64,000 nt of DNA from positions 124,001 to 188,000 of the forward strand of contig CANQWM010000001.1 in assembly GCA_947627535.1 (NCBI GenBank), given 5' to 3'. The stretch's first letter is position 1; each line of letters starts with the position of its first letter. Below, in pieces: positions 1 through 9,636 of the stretch. A model generated the notes under the pieces. It was given only the letters and a program-made list of their open reading frames with translations, made no database searches and was not told where the DNA came from. The DNA comes from an uncultured Acetatifactor sp. GTDB lineage: Bacteria; Bacillota; Clostridia; Lachnospirales; Lachnospiraceae. A program made the translations under genes and the position numbers.

Positions 1-2079
1 TGGCGCTTTGGTGAACAGCAGGGGGAGGACGGCGGTCTTGCAAGAGGGCCGGAGGGCCTTTATTTCCTGGAAATTTGGGATACGGAAACGGGCGGAATGA
101 GGACGGAACGGTTTACCGCGGGAGATCTGGGACTGGAAGGGAAAGAATCCTTTTTTTGTGACATGGAAATGCTGGACGAAGAACACTTTGTGTTCCGGTT
201 TCTGGACTATGAGAGGACGGAGAGCGGCTACTCACAGATCTCGGACGGGATGCTCTGGACGGATCTGGACCAAAATACCAGTCGGCAGGATTTTCTGGAG
301 AAGTATCTGGCGCTTGGGATCGAGGGGACGCGGGAAGCGACGGAACTGCCGCTGATACAGCACCTGGAATGGAGCCTGGATGGAAAGGGAGATATCCAGG
401 TCCTCTATTCAGAAGGCGGGGGCCTGGATTCGGCCTGTGTTTTCGGAAGAGAAGGAGAAATTCTGTTACAATGGTCAGGAAGCCCGCAGCAGCATGCCCT
501 GGGATTTTTGCGGGATGACGGCGGAGAATCGATCCTTGCCGTCTGTGATCTTGCTGAGGGAAGTTGCGAATTTCTGCTGTCTTGCGGGGAACAGGGGACG
601 TTTTCTTCCCTGGGAAAGCTGCAGACAGAGGGGACGGATCTGAAACTGTACGGGATGCTGGGGGACGAGTTGTATTACAGTGCGGAAGAGGAGGGACTCG
701 GCGAGGGGCTGATCAGCTGGAACGTGGCTACGGGGGAAAGGAGGTTCCTGTATGACTTTCAGGACGCTGGGATGGGCGTTAACACCCGGATCTTGTTTGC
801 GCTGCGGGACGGACTGCCCCCGGTGGCATGTCTTCTGAATCATGAGGAAACGGGAAACGACCGGATATGGACGGCGGAGCTTTCCCGGGAGCGCCCCGAG
901 ACGCCGGATTCCTTACAGGTGGCGGATTTCACCGGAAGCTGTGAGTATGTGAAGGAATGTCTGCCGGAGCTTTCCAGAAGCAATCCCAACTACACCTACG
1001 AATATGCGGACGCTTCCTCCGAAGAGGTCAGGGACCGGATCCTGGCGGAGCTTTCCCGGGGGGAGGGACCGGCGTTCTTTGTGATGAATGCCGGGGATTT
1101 TTACATGCTGAGAGAAAAGGGCGTCTTCCTTGACCTTGCTGAGCTTCTTTCCGACCGGCAGAAAGACGAACTGCTGCCGGGAGCCTGGGTGTACGGCGGG
1201 ACGGACGGCGGCCTCCAGGGAGTTACCCTGAGGGTCTGGGCCCAGACGCTGCTTGTCCCCGGCGGGATCGCCTGCGGGGAGGAGTGGACGCTGGAACAGG
1301 TGATCCAGCTGATGGAGGAAGGGCGCCTTTCGGGAGCGGTGCGGTATGCGCCTTTCGAGATGCAGGGAAGATATCTGTCCTTTGAGGACGCGGTGCTGAG
1401 TCTGCTGAACGCTTATTTATGGGATTCCGCCCTGATTGACCGGGAGAAGGGAATCAGCCATTTCGACGACGGGAGGTTTGTAAAACTGCTGGAGCTGATG
1501 CGGGCGGGGACGGAGGCTTCTCTGGCAGGCGGGGAGGAATGGTTCGGAAACGGTGATATGGTGGTGGCGGATGTTTGGTTCCCGGCGGACTTTATGGAGC
1601 TGTTCGGACGCCTGGAAACCGGAGAGGGACAGATCGCTGGATTTCCCGGGGAGAGCGGCGGAGAAAGCAGCCTGAGCGGTGTGATCCTGGCGGTGAACGC
1701 CGGGCTGGAGGACAGACAGGCGGCTGCCTTTTTGCTGGAGACGCTTCTGGGAGAAAAGATGCAGTCCAAAACCACAGCGATGGAGATGAGCGTTCGGAGG
1801 ATGAATCCGGGGACATTTGCGGTGCCCGGGGAGGACGGACGGCTTTTCTATATGGGCGGCGACGAGGAGGTGACGGTGTTCGCCGACGGGACGAACGCCT
1901 TTGACCGGGCGGCGGCGTTTCTGGAGAGCTGCACGGCCCAGCCCCGGCGCGATCTGCAGATCATGAATATTCTCAGGGAGGAATTATCCGCCATGGCGAC
2001 GGGAAACATTCCTGCCGCAAAGGCCGCGGACACGATAGACAGACGGGTTCAGCTGTATCTGGATGAAAAAAATACTTGA
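1..2079 (+). CDS. Extracellular solute-binding-like protein, 5' end outside window
   Basis: The reading frame is open from the first base, so the ATG at 97 in the ORF track is probably internal; 692 codons are visible. The N-terminal half resembles a beta-propeller-like sensor region. The C-terminal half has the look of a family 1-type extracellular solute-binding protein (for example the stretch around REKGVFLDLAELL and the terminal VQLYLDEKNT). It resembles the lipoprotein at 53314-55710 in layout and in its C-terminal ending, so the two are probably paralogs. Its lipobox, if any, would lie upstream of the window. No permease or ATPase gene follows; the next transcript is the trp operon, whose -35 box overlaps this stop codon. 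The ligand is unknown. Confidence 0.8.
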   Translation, partial: WRFGEQQGEDGGLARGPEGLYFLEIWDTETGGMRTERFTAGDLGLEGKESFFCDMEMLDEEHFVFRFLDYERTESGYSQISDGMLWTDLDQNTSRQDFLEKYLALGIEGTREATELPLIQHLEWSLDGKGDIQVLYSEGGGLDSACVFGREGEILLQWSGSPQQHALGFLRDDGGESILAVCDLAEGSCEFLLSCGEQGTFSSLGKLQTEGTDLKLYGMLGDELYYSAEEEGLGEGLISWNVATGERRFLYDFQDAGMGVNTRILFALRDGLPPVACLLNHEETGNDRIWTAELSRERPETPDSLQVADFTGSCEYVKECLPELSRSNPNYTYEYADASSEEVRDRILAELSRGEGPAFFVMNAGDFYMLREKGVFLDLAELLSDRQKDELLPGAWVYGGTDGGLQGVTLRVWAQTLLVPGGIACGEEWTLEQVIQLMEEGRLSGAVRYAPFEMQGRYLSFEDAVLSLLNAYLWDSALIDREKGISHFDDGRFVKLLELMRAGTEASLAGGEEWFGNGDMVVADVWFPADFMELFGRLETGEGQIAGFPGESGGESSLSGVILAVNAGLEDRQAAAFLLETLLGEKMQSKTTAMEMSVRRMNPGTFAVPGEDGRLFYMGGDEEVTVFADGTNAFDRAAAFLESCTAQPRRDLQIMNILREELSAMATGNIPAAKAADTIDRRVQLYLDEKNT

Positions 2080-2104
2080 CACGGATTTGGGATTGGAGTA
2101 ATAT
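2076..2104 (+). promoter_or_regulatory. Promoter of the trp operon
   Basis: TTGACA at 2076-2081 is followed by a 17-base spacer and TAATAT at 2099-2104, a near-consensus vegetative promoter. The -35 box overlaps the stop codon of the preceding gene. Transcription would start near 2111 and give a leader of about 335 bases before trpE. Confidence 0.8.
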
Positions 2105-2110
2105 TATTTA

Positions 2111-2446
2111 AAATCAAAAAGCACAACTTGAAACCGTAGATGTGGAGATAAAAACAGTACGTGCACTTACAGAGAGACCGGAGGCTGAGAAAGGTCGGGA
2201 CGCAGGCTGTTAAATGGACCACGGAGGGCGCGGGGAACGGAAGGTGACTTCTCAGTATCTTGCGACGTATGGCACGCGTCAGATTGCCGGGAATATGATG
2301 GTATTCCGTAAGCGCACTCGTCAGAGTGAAGCAAGGTGGCACCGCGGGGAAAGATTTGACCCGTCCTTGACAGAATCAGATGGTTTTCTGTCAGGGGCGG
2401 GTTTGTTGCGTACAGGCGCCGGGGCGGAAAGCGGAAAGGAGACTAT
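2111..2446 (+). promoter_or_regulatory. T-box leader, tryptophan specificity
   Basis: The T-box core AAGGTGGCACCGCGG lies at about 2333-2347. It is followed by a terminator whose 5' arm would be shared with the antiterminator. Upstream, the sequence TTAAATGGACC places a UGG tryptophan codon at 2215-2217 in what would be the Stem I specifier loop; I infer this position from sequence context, not from a computed fold. In this RNA class uncharged tRNA pairs with both the specifier and the UGGN bulge and prevents termination. The genes downstream are all tryptophan biosynthesis, which fits. This accounts for the whole 366-base gap between genes. Confidence 0.9.
2360..2407 (+). terminator. Regulated terminator of the trp T-box leader
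   Basis: A 16-base-pair stem (2360-2375 with 2386-2401, including a few G-U pairs) closes a short loop and is followed by TTTGTTG. The tail is weak in T residues. The stem begins just after the T-box core, as expected for the alternative to the antiterminator. Confidence 0.8.
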
Positions 2447-3925
2447 ATGAATCTGAAACCGACACTGGAAGAATGCAGGGCCTTTGCGGAGGAAGGACAG
2501 TACGGCGTAATTCCCGTCAGCACGGAGATCCTTGCGGACACGTCGACGCCCATCGAAGTGCTCAGAATCCTAAAAAAGGTCAGCAGCCACGTCTATCTGC
2601 TGGAAAGCGCGGAGGCGGACAAACGATGGGGAAGATATTCCTTTCTGGGGTACGATCCGCTTCTGGAGATCACATGTTATAACAAGTCGGTCCGTGTAAA
2701 GACGCCTCTTACCACACAGACCACGCAGGAGGATATCCGGGACTGTATCCGGGGGATCCTTAAGGAAAACCGCAGCCCGAAAATTCCTGATCTGCCGCCT
2801 TTTACCGGCGGACTGGTAGGATATTTTTCCTATGATTACATCAAGTACAGCGAGCCCACGTTGAAGCTGGATGCGGAGGATGAGGAAGGCTTTCAGGACG
2901 TCAATTTGATGCTGTTCCACAAGGTCATCGCCTTTGACAACTACAGACAGAAGATCGTCCTGATCACCAACATCAAGACGGACGATGTGGAGGCAAACTA
3001 CAACAAGGCCGTTCTGGAGCTGGAAAGCATGAAACAGCTGATCCGCAGGGGGGAGAAGGCGGAGCATGTTCCGTTTAAGCTGACGTCGGAATTCCGGCCT
3101 CTCTTCGGGGAGGAAGAATACTGCCGGATGGTGGAAAAAGGGAAGCATTACATCAGGGAGGGGGACATCTTTCAGGTCGTGCTTTCCAACAGGCTGGAAG
3201 CCGGGATGGAGGGAAGCCTGCTGGATGCGTACAGGGTGCTGCGCACCACGAATCCTTCGCCCTACATGTTTTATTTCTCGGGCGGCGACGGGGAGATCGC
3301 GGGGGCAAGTCCGGAGACGCTGGTAAAGCTGGAAGGGGAAAAACTTTATACTTTCCCGTTAGCGGGGACGAGACCCAGAGGACGCACCGACGAGGAAGAC
3401 AGACGGCTGGAGAAGGAGCTTCTGGCGGACGAGAAGGAGCTGGCGGAACACAATATGCTGGTGGATCTTGGGCGGAACGATATCGGAAAGATCAGTCAGG
3501 TCGGCACCGTGAAGGTGGAAAAATACATGTCCATTGAGCGGTATTCCCATGTGATGCACATCGGCTCCACGGTGAGCGGCGTCCTGCGAAAGGACCGGGA
3601 CGCGCTTGACGCGGTGGACGCCATCCTGCCGGCAGGGACCCTGTCGGGGGCGCCCAAGCTTCGCGCCTGTGAGATTATCAACGAGCTGGAGAACAATAAG
3701 CGGGGGATCTACGGCGGCGCCATCGGGTATGTCTCCTTCACGGGAAACCTTGACACCTGTATCGCCATCCGGCTGGCCTTTTCCAAAAACGGGAAGGTGT
3801 TCATCCGCTCCGGGGCCGGGATCGTGGCGGACAGCGTGCCCCAGAAAGAATACAGGGAGTGCATTCAGAAGGCCGCTGCGGTGAAAAACGCGGTGGAGAC
3901 GGCGCAGGAGGGCATGGAAGAATGA
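2447..3925 (+). CDS. trpE: Anthranilate synthase component I
   Basis: TrpE makes anthranilate from chorismate using ammonia supplied by the TrpG glutaminase. The protein is 492 aa, the usual length. The N-terminal [17 protein letters not shown] carries the LLES motif that forms the tryptophan feedback site in this family. The C-terminal chorismate-binding domain has [18 protein letters not shown] and [17 protein letters not shown]. The start follows GGAAAGGAG at a good distance. It is the first gene of a complete trp operon, and its TGA overlaps the trpGD start as ATGA, implying translational coupling between the two subunits. Expression should be controlled by the T-box leader, and activity by tryptophan at the LLES site. 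Confidence 0.97.
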   Translation: MNLKPTLEECRAFAEEGQYGVIPVSTEILADTSTPIEVLRILKKVSSHVYLLESAEADKRWGRYSFLGYDPLLEITCYNKSVRVKTPLTTQTTQEDIRDCIRGILKENRSPKIPDLPPFTGGLVGYFSYDYIKYSEPTLKLDAEDEEGFQDVNLMLFHKVIAFDNYRQKIVLITNIKTDDVEANYNKAVLELESMKQLIRRGEKAEHVPFKLTSEFRPLFGEEEYCRMVEKGKHYIREGDIFQVVLSNRLEAGMEGSLLDAYRVLRTTNPSPYMFYFSGGDGEIAGASPETLVKLEGEKLYTFPLAGTRPRGRTDEEDRRLEKELLADEKELAEHNMLVDLGRNDIGKISQVGTVKVEKYMSIERYSHVMHIGSTVSGVLRKDRDALDAVDAILPAGTLSGAPKLRACEIINELENNKRGIYGGAIGYVSFTGNLDTCIAIRLAFSKNGKVFIRSGAGIVADSVPQKEYRECIQKAAAVKNAVETAQEGMEE

Positions 3926-5634
3926 TCCTTTTGATTGATAATTACGACAGTTTTTCCTATAATGTATATCAGCTGACGGCTTCCGTGGACCCGGACGTCA
4001 GGGTGATCCGGAATGATGAAATGACGGTGGAGGAAATCGAAGTCCTGAAGCCGGACCGCATCATTCTGTCGCCGGGGCCGGGAAAGCCCGCCGACGCCGG
4101 AATCTGCGAAGAGGTGATCCGGCGTTTCAAGGGAAGGATCCCGATCCTGGGAATCTGTCTGGGGCATCAGGCGATCTGTGAGGTGTTCGGCGCCACGGTG
4201 ACGTACGCCAAAAAGCTGATGCATGGGAAACGGTCCAGAATCCGGCTGGATACGGACAGCGTCCTGTTCCAGGGGATGGAGCGGGAGATCACGGTGGCAA
4301 GGTATCACTCGCTGGCCGCAGCCCCGGATACCATGCCGGAGGTGCTGAAGGTCACGGCGCTGACGGAGGATGGCGAGATCATGGCGGTGGAGCATGTGGA
4401 GTATCCGGTCTACGGCGTACAGTTCCATCCGGAATCGGTGCTGACGCCAGACGGAGCGGCCATTATGGAAAACTTTGTGAGACGGGCCGGGAAGAAACCC
4501 GGCGGAAACATGACTGCCGGGGAAGGGGCCGGAACCCACGGGAAGGATCCTGTCGGGAAAACGGCGGACGTACCGGCGGCTATACAAAAATCTGCGGAGA
4601 ACGGGAAAGGAAGAGAGAAAATGATCGGAGAGGCAATTTTAAAGCTTACGAAAAAGGAAGACATCGGATATGAGATGGCAAAGGAAGTCATGAACGAGAT
4701 TATGGGCGGCATCGCCACGGACGTGCAGAAGAGCGCGTATCTGACAGCCCTGAGCATGAAGGGGGAGACGATTGAGGAAATCACCGGCTCCGCCGAGGCC
4801 ATGCGGAGCCATGCGCTGCCGGTAACGCCCGACAGGGAGGTGCTGGAGATTGTGGGCACGGGCGGCGACGGCTCCAATTCCTTTAACATTTCCACCACCG
4901 CGGCCCTGATCATCTCCGCGGCGGGGGTTCCCGTGGCAAAGCACGGAAACCGGGCGGCAAGCTCAAAGTCGGGCGCGGCGGACTGTCTGGAAGCGCTGGG
5001 CGTAAACATTGTGCTGGAGCCCGAGCAGGCGGAAAAACTGATCCGGGAAGCGGGGATCTGTTTCTTCTTCGCCCAGAAATACCACGCCGCCATGAAATAT
5101 GTGGGGCCCATCCGGAAGGAGCTGGGCATCCGCACCGTGTTCAATATTCTTGGGCCTCTCACCAATCCGGCAAAGCCTTCCATGCAGGTTATGGGCGTCT
5201 ACGACGAAAGCCTTCTGGAGAGCATGGCTCATGTCCTGAGCAACCTTGGGGTAAAGAAGGGGATGGTGGTATACGGACGGGAAAGGCTGGATGAGATTTC
5301 CATCTGCGGACCCACCGCCGTCTGCGCCTTCCACAACGGCCAGTTCAAAAGCTATACCATCACTCCGGAGGAAGTGGGCCTGAAGTGTTACGGGAAGGGA
5401 GAACTGCTGGGCGGAACGCCTAAAGAGAACGCGGAAATCACAAGGGCCATCCTGCAGGGGGCGCAGAAGGGCGCAAAGCGGGACGCGGCGGTCATCAACG
5501 CGGCGGCGGCGCTCTTTGTGGCCGGAAAGACTACCAGCTTAAAGGAAGCCGTAAAGCTTGCGGAAGAGACCATAGACAGCGGGAAAGCCAACGCAAAGCT
5601 GGATGAGTTCATCAGGCTGTCCAACGAAAAATAA
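3922..5634 (+). CDS. trpGD: Fused anthranilate synthase glutaminase and anthranilate phosphoribosyltransferase
   Basis: This is a 570-aa fusion. Residues 1-190 are a class I glutamine amidotransferase with nucleophile Cys79 in GICLGHQ and His169/Glu171 in HPES. Residues about 234-570 are anthranilate phosphoribosyltransferase, with GTGGDGSNSFNIST and HGNRAASSKSG for PRPP and anthranilate binding. I use the ATG at 3922, which overlaps the trpE stop; the longer ORF at 3859 lies inside trpE. The linker (about 190-233) is Gly/Lys/Ala-rich with no domain character. A ribosome binding site (GGAAGAGAG) precedes the ATG at 4621, exactly where a free TrpD would begin, so a separate TrpD may also be made. 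The fusion supplies ammonia to TrpE and catalyses the next pathway step. Confidence 0.95.
   Translation: MILLIDNYDSFSYNVYQLTASVDPDVRVIRNDEMTVEEIEVLKPDRIILSPGPGKPADAGICEEVIRRFKGRIPILGICLGHQAICEVFGATVTYAKKLMHGKRSRIRLDTDSVLFQGMEREITVARYHSLAAAPDTMPEVLKVTALTEDGEIMAVEHVEYPVYGVQFHPESVLTPDGAAIMENFVRRAGKKPGGNMTAGEGAGTHGKDPVGKTADVPAAIQKSAENGKGREKMIGEAILKLTKKEDIGYEMAKEVMNEIMGGIATDVQKSAYLTALSMKGETIEEITGSAEAMRSHALPVTPDREVLEIVGTGGDGSNSFNISTTAALIISAAGVPVAKHGNRAASSKSGAADCLEALGVNIVLEPEQAEKLIREAGICFFFAQKYHAAMKYVGPIRKELGIRTVFNILGPLTNPAKPSMQVMGVYDESLLESMAHVLSNLGVKKGMVVYGRERLDEISICGPTAVCAFHNGQFKSYTITPEEVGLKCYGKGELLGGTPKENAEITRAILQGAQKGAKRDAAVINAAAALFVAGKTTSLKEAVKLAEETIDSGKANAKLDEFIRLSNEK
4605..4623 (+). promoter_or_regulatory. 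Internal ribosome binding site and start codon at the trpG-trpD junction
   Basis: AAAGGAAGAGAGAAA immediately precedes the in-frame ATG at 4621. The spacing is normal for translation initiation, and the following residues (MIGEAILKL) are a natural TrpD N-terminus. This is evidence for dual translation or a recent fusion by loss of a trpG stop codon. Confidence 0.55.
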
Positions 5635-5661
5635 GGATCGGGAAGGACAGGACGCAAAGAT

Positions 5662-6444
5662 ATGATTTTAGAGGAAATCGCGGCAAAGACCGCGGAGAGG
5701 ATCGAGGCAAAAAAACGGCAGTTCCCCTTAAGCGAGCTGAAGGCGGCGGTGGGGGATATGGAGAAAAAGACTGACTTCCCCTTTGAAAAGGCGCTGGCCG
5801 GTCCGGGAATGAGCTTTATCTGCGAGGTGAAAAAGGCTTCTCCCTCCAAGGGGGTCATCGCGGAAAATTTTCCGTACGTCGAGATCGGGAAGGAATACGA
5901 GCGGGCGGGGGCGGACGCTTTGTCCGTCCTCACGGAGCCCTTTTATTTTCAGGGAAGCGACAGTTATCTTGCGGCGATTCGGAAGGAAGTGTCCCTTCCG
6001 CTGCTGCGCAAGGATTTTACGGTGGATGAATACATGCTCTATGAGGCCCGTCAGATCGGCGCCGACGCGGTGCTGCTGATCTGCGCCGTCCTAAGCCAGA
6101 CCCAGCTGGAGGAATACGCAGGGATCGCCGGGGAACTGGGACTTTCCGCGCTGGTGGAGGCGCACGACGAAAAAGAAATCCGGATGGCGCTGAAGGCGGG
6201 GGCGAAGATCATCGGCGTGAACAACCGGAATCTGAAGGATTTTACCGTGGACATTTCCAATTCCCTGGGGCTGCGCAAGCTGGTGCCGGAAGATGTCCTG
6301 TTTGTGTCCGAGAGCGGCATGAAAACCCGGGCTGACATCGCAAGACTGGAGGAGAACGGGACGGACGCGGTGCTGATCGGGGAGACCCTGATGCGAAGCG
6401 CCGACAAGGCCGGTATGCTGCGGGAACTGAGAGGAAAGAAATGA
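5662..6444 (+). CDS. trpC: Indole-3-glycerol-phosphate synthase
   Basis: This TIM-barrel enzyme closes the ring of carboxyphenylamino-deoxyribulose phosphate to give indole-3-glycerol phosphate. It is 260 aa, the typical length. FICEVKKASPSKG (residues 52-64) carries the conserved Glu and Lys of the first strand. LRKDFTVDEYML holds the catalytic Lys, and VGVNNRNLKDFTVD and FVSESGM follow in order. A 27-base gap separates it from trpGD, and its stop overlaps the trpF start (ATGA). No fusion to TrpF is present, unlike in E. coli. Confidence 0.97.
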   Translation: MILEEIAAKTAERIEAKKRQFPLSELKAAVGDMEKKTDFPFEKALAGPGMSFICEVKKASPSKGVIAENFPYVEIGKEYERAGADALSVLTEPFYFQGSDSYLAAIRKEVSLPLLRKDFTVDEYMLYEARQIGADAVLLICAVLSQTQLEEYAGIAGELGLSALVEAHDEKEIRMALKAGAKIIGVNNRNLKDFTVDISNSLGLRKLVPEDVLFVSESGMKTRADIARLEENGTDAVLIGETLMRSADKAGMLRELRGKK

Positions 6445-7049
6445 AACAGACCAAAATCAAGCTCTGCGGGATGTTCCGGCCGGAGGATATCGGGTATGTC
6501 AATCAGGTAAAGCCGGATTTCTGCGGATTTATACTGGCGGAGGGCTTCCGGAGACAGATCACGGAGGAACAGGCGGCGCGGTTTCGCGAGACGCTGGATC
6601 CCGGGATCCCGGCGGTGGGCGTTTTTGTGAACAATTCCTGCCGGGAGGTGATCTCTTACCTGCAGAAGGGAATTATACAGATGGCACAGCTCCACGGCGG
6701 GGAGACCGAAGAGGATATCCGGTCCATCCGGGAGGCGACGGGGAAACCGGTTGTGAAGGCGGTAAAGGTGAGGACCCGGCGGGATGTGGAAGCATGGCTG
6801 GATTCCGACGCGGACTATCTTTTGTTCGACGGGGGAACGGGAGCGGGAAAAGCTTTTGACTGGAATTTGCTGGGCGGCACAGACCGGGATTTTTTCCTGG
6901 CAGGCGGATTGCACCCGGGAAATCTTCGTGAAGCGATTGGGACGATACGGCCGTTTGCGGTGGATTTAAGCTCCGGCATTGAGACGGACGGGGTAAAGGA
7001 CCTCGAAAAGATGCGGCGGGTTGTGGAGATCGTGAGAGAATTATCGTGA
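6441..7049 (+). CDS. trpF: Phosphoribosylanthranilate isomerase
   Basis: TrpF converts phosphoribosylanthranilate to the aminodeoxyribulose form, the step between TrpD and TrpC. The 202-aa protein is of normal length. KLCGM near residue 7 holds the catalytic Cys9, and AVDLSSGIETDGVKD near the C-terminus holds the catalytic Asp and phosphate-binding loop. The start overlaps the trpC stop by four bases, so translation is probably coupled. Position and order match a standard trp operon. Confidence 0.96.
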   Translation: MKQTKIKLCGMFRPEDIGYVNQVKPDFCGFILAEGFRRQITEEQAARFRETLDPGIPAVGVFVNNSCREVISYLQKGIIQMAQLHGGETEEDIRSIREATGKPVVKAVKVRTRRDVEAWLDSDADYLLFDGGTGAGKAFDWNLLGGTDRDFFLAGGLHPGNLREAIGTIRPFAVDLSSGIETDGVKDLEKMRRVVEIVRELS

Positions 7050-7159
7050 GAGAATTAAAGATATAGCAGGATGAAGCAGGATGATCGCGGGAGCGGCGCC
7101 TGCAGGCAGAGTGGCGCATGACGGACGAACAGGAAAATATGAGAGAAAAGGAGAGCGTT

Positions 7160-8344
7160 ATGAGCAAAGGACGTTACGGGATCTACGGAGGACAGTATAT
7201 TTCCGAGACTCTGATGAACGAGCTGATCCATCTGGAGGAATGTTATGAGAATTACAAGAACGATCCGGAATTTCAGAGGGAACTTGACACCCTGAACAGA
7301 GAGTATGCGGGCAGACCTTCTCTTCTGTATTATGCGGAGAAGATGACAAAGGATCTGGGAGGGGCAAAGATCTATCTGAAAAGGGAAGACCTGAACCATA
7401 CGGGATCCCATAAGATCAACAACGTGCTGGGGCAGGCGCTTCTGGCAAAGCGGATGGGAAAGACGCGCATCATCGCGGAGACCGGCGCGGGCCAGCACGG
7501 AGTCGCAACGGCGACGGCAGCGGCGCTGCTGGGAATGGAATGCGAGATCTATATGGGGAAGGAGGACACGGTGCGCCAGGCTCTGAATGTGTACCGCATG
7601 GAGCTTCTGGGCGCAAAGGTGCATCCTGTGACAACGGGAACGCAGACGCTGAAGGACGCGGTCAACGAATGCATGAGAGAGTGGACGAACCGGGTGGACG
7701 ATACGCTTTATGTGTTGGGTTCCGTTATGGGTCCGCATCCCTTCCCCATGATCGTGCGGGACTTCCAAAGCGTGATCAGCAGAGAGGCGAAGGCGCAGAT
7801 TCTGGAGAAGGAAGGGAAGCTTCCCGCGGCCGTGGTGGCCTGTGTGGGAGGGGGAAGCAATTCCATGGGCGCCTTCTATAACTTTATCGAAAACAAAGAG
7901 GTGGAGCTGATCGGGTGCGAGGCGGCGGGAAAAGGGGTGGATACGGCCTTTACGGCGGCTACCATCGCAACGGGAAGCCTTGGGATCTTCCACGGTATGA
8001 AATCTTATTTCTGTCAGGATGAGTACGGGCAGATCGCGCCGGTTTATTCGATCTCCGCCGGATTGGATTATCCGGGCATCGGACCGGAGCATGCGTATCT
8101 CCACGATATCGGCAGGGCACAGTATGTTCCGATCACCGACGACGAGGCGGTGGACGCCTTTGAATATCTGGCGCGCACCGAGGGCATTATCTGCGCCATT
8201 GAGAGCGCCCACGCCGTGGCGCATGTAAAAAAGATTGCAAAAAATTACAGGCCGGATCAGAGCATCATCATCTGTCTGTCGGGACGGGGAGACAAGGATG
8301 TGGCTGCAATCGCAAGATACAGGGGGGTGGATATCCATGAGTAA
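7160..8344 (+). CDS. trpB: Tryptophan synthase beta subunit
   Basis: TrpB is the PLP enzyme that joins indole and serine to make tryptophan. The PLP lysine is Lys85 in HTGSHKINN, and VGGGSNSMG is the phosphate-binding glycine loop. The protein is 394 aa from the ATG at 7160, which follows AAAAGGAGAG. The ORF track start at 7118 and an ATG at 7139 have weaker upstream signals. It lies 110 bases after trpF, the largest gap within the operon, and overlaps trpA by eight bases. Confidence 0.97.
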   Translation: MSKGRYGIYGGQYISETLMNELIHLEECYENYKNDPEFQRELDTLNREYAGRPSLLYYAEKMTKDLGGAKIYLKREDLNHTGSHKINNVLGQALLAKRMGKTRIIAETGAGQHGVATATAAALLGMECEIYMGKEDTVRQALNVYRMELLGAKVHPVTTGTQTLKDAVNECMREWTNRVDDTLYVLGSVMGPHPFPMIVRDFQSVISREAKAQILEKEGKLPAAVVACVGGGSNSMGAFYNFIENKEVELIGCEAAGKGVDTAFTAATIATGSLGIFHGMKSYFCQDEYGQIAPVYSISAGLDYPGIGPEHAYLHDIGRAQYVPITDDEAVDAFEYLARTEGIICAIESAHAVAHVKKIAKNYRPDQSIIICLSGRGDKDVAAIARYRGVDIHE

Positions 8345-9122
8345 CAGGCTGAAGAAGGTTTTTGACACGCCGAATAAAAAGGCGTTTATCGCGTTTCTCA
8401 CCGCCGGAGATCCCACGGCGGACTGTACGGTGGAATGTATTCTGGAGATGGAACGGGCCGGCGCGGATCTGGTGGAGATCGGGATTCCCTTTTCCGATCC
8501 CACGGCCGAGGGAGTTGTGATCCAGGACGCCAACATCAGGGCGCTGAAGAACGGGATGACCACGGATGGCGCCTTTGAGATCGTCCGCAGGGTGCGGGAG
8601 AAGTCCCAGATCCCGCTGGCGTTCATGACCTATGCAAACCCGGTGTTTCACTACGGTTACGACAGATTTTTTGCAAAATGCAGGGAGCTGGGAGTGGATG
8701 CCATCATCGTTCCCGACATGCCCTTTGAAGAAAAGAGGGAGATGGAAGAGCCCGCAAATGCTCATGATGTGGCGGTGATCTCCATGATCGCACCCACCTC
8801 CGAGAGCAGGATCCGGGAAATCGCTTCGGAGGCAAAGGGTTTTCTCTATGTGGTGTCCTCCATGGGCGTCACGGGGGTCCGCAGCGAGATCAGGACCGAT
8901 CTGGGCGCGATCGTGGAGAGCATCCGCAAGGTGACGGATATTCCCTGCGCCGTGGGATTCGGCATCAGCACGCCGGAGCAGGCGAAGGCCATGGCGGAGG
9001 TTTCCGACGGGGCTATCGTAGGCAGCGCCATTGTAAAGATCATCGCAAAGTACGGGGAGAAAGCCGCGCCGGAAGTCTACCGGTACGTGAAGAGCATGAA
9101 GGATGCCGTCGCACAGGTTTAA
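8337..9122 (+). CDS. trpA: Tryptophan synthase alpha subunit
   Basis: TrpA cleaves indole-3-glycerol phosphate and passes indole to TrpB through the complex tunnel. I place the start at the ATG at 8337, overlapping the trpB stop, giving 261 aa (the family is about 265). The 34 extra residues in the ORF track are trpB antisense-frame reading. Residues [18 protein letters not shown] carry the catalytic Glu and Asp region, and [14 protein letters not shown] carries the phosphate loop. It is the last gene of the trp operon; no clear terminator was seen directly after it. Confidence 0.96.
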   Translation: MSNRLKKVFDTPNKKAFIAFLTAGDPTADCTVECILEMERAGADLVEIGIPFSDPTAEGVVIQDANIRALKNGMTTDGAFEIVRRVREKSQIPLAFMTYANPVFHYGYDRFFAKCRELGVDAIIVPDMPFEEKREMEEPANAHDVAVISMIAPTSESRIREIASEAKGFLYVVSSMGVTGVRSEIRTDLGAIVESIRKVTDIPCAVGFGISTPEQAKAMAEVSDGAIVGSAIVKIIAKYGEKAAPEVYRYVKSMKDAVAQV

Positions 9123-9153
9123 AGAAAAGGCGTGAATGAAATGTATGAAAATC

Positions 9154-9182
9154 TTTACAGGTGGGAATGAATTTGTTAAGAT
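9154..9182 (+). promoter_or_regulatory. Putative promoter of the small membrane protein
   Basis: TTTACA at 9154-9159, a 17-base spacer, and TAAGAT at 9177-9182. It lies in the 114-base gap after trpA, so the next gene can be transcribed separately. Confidence 0.55.
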
Positions 9183-9236
9183 GGGGACAGAAACAGTACA
9201 TGACGGATAACAGGATTCTCTGAGGTGGTGTATGTT

Positions 9237-9500
9237 ATGAAAACGGAAAGCAAAGCGGTACGGATTTTGTTTTTTATCAGGATGATCCTTTGGATCATAG
9301 CGCTCGCCGCAACCGTTTACTGGATCTACTGGTCGTTTAAACTGTATGCTCTTGGCTATTACGATGTCCATGAATACAGCGGTTATCTGCGGCCTATTCT
9401 GGGGAGAGGGCTGCTGATCTCTTTTGGAAGTCTGGGCGTCAGCCTGATCCTGCGCGGGATCAGCGACAGGATCAAAAAGCGCCGGGACAGCCTGCCGTAG
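9237..9500 (+). CDS. Small membrane protein of unknown function
   Basis: An 87-aa protein with two predicted membrane segments, about residues 9-33 (rich in Ile, Leu and Trp) and 55-75, followed by a basic tail (RIKKRRDSLP). The start is the ATG at 9237 preceded by GAGGTGG at good spacing; the ORF track uses an upstream GTG. I do not recognise the family. It has its own likely promoter and a strong terminator, so it appears to be a single-gene transcript unrelated to tryptophan synthesis. Confidence 0.7.
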   Translation: MKTESKAVRILFFIRMILWIIALAATVYWIYWSFKLYALGYYDVHEYSGYLRPILGRGLLISFGSLGVSLILRGISDRIKKRRDSLP

Positions 9501-9530
9501 ATCATGGTGCATTGCCGGCAACAACAGGAA

Positions 9531-9557
9531 ATGCCGCCCACCGGCGGCATTTTTTTA
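9531..9557 (+). terminator. Rho-independent terminator
   Basis: ATGCCGCC-CACC-GGCGGCAT forms a perfect 8-base-pair stem followed by seven T residues. It ends the small membrane protein transcript before the deoC promoter. Confidence 0.92.
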
Positions 9558-9586
9558 TTGTTTTTTAGAAGCGTGGGTATTACAAT
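9558..9586 (+). promoter_or_regulatory. Putative deoC promoter
   Basis: TTGTTT at 9558-9563, a 17-base spacer, and TACAAT at 9581-9586, immediately after the preceding terminator. Its -35 element overlaps the terminator T-tract. Confidence 0.6.
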
Positions 9587-9636
9587 AGAGGACAGATGTG
9601 AAATGGCCGTATCGGCGGCGGAAATGTGAGGAAGTT

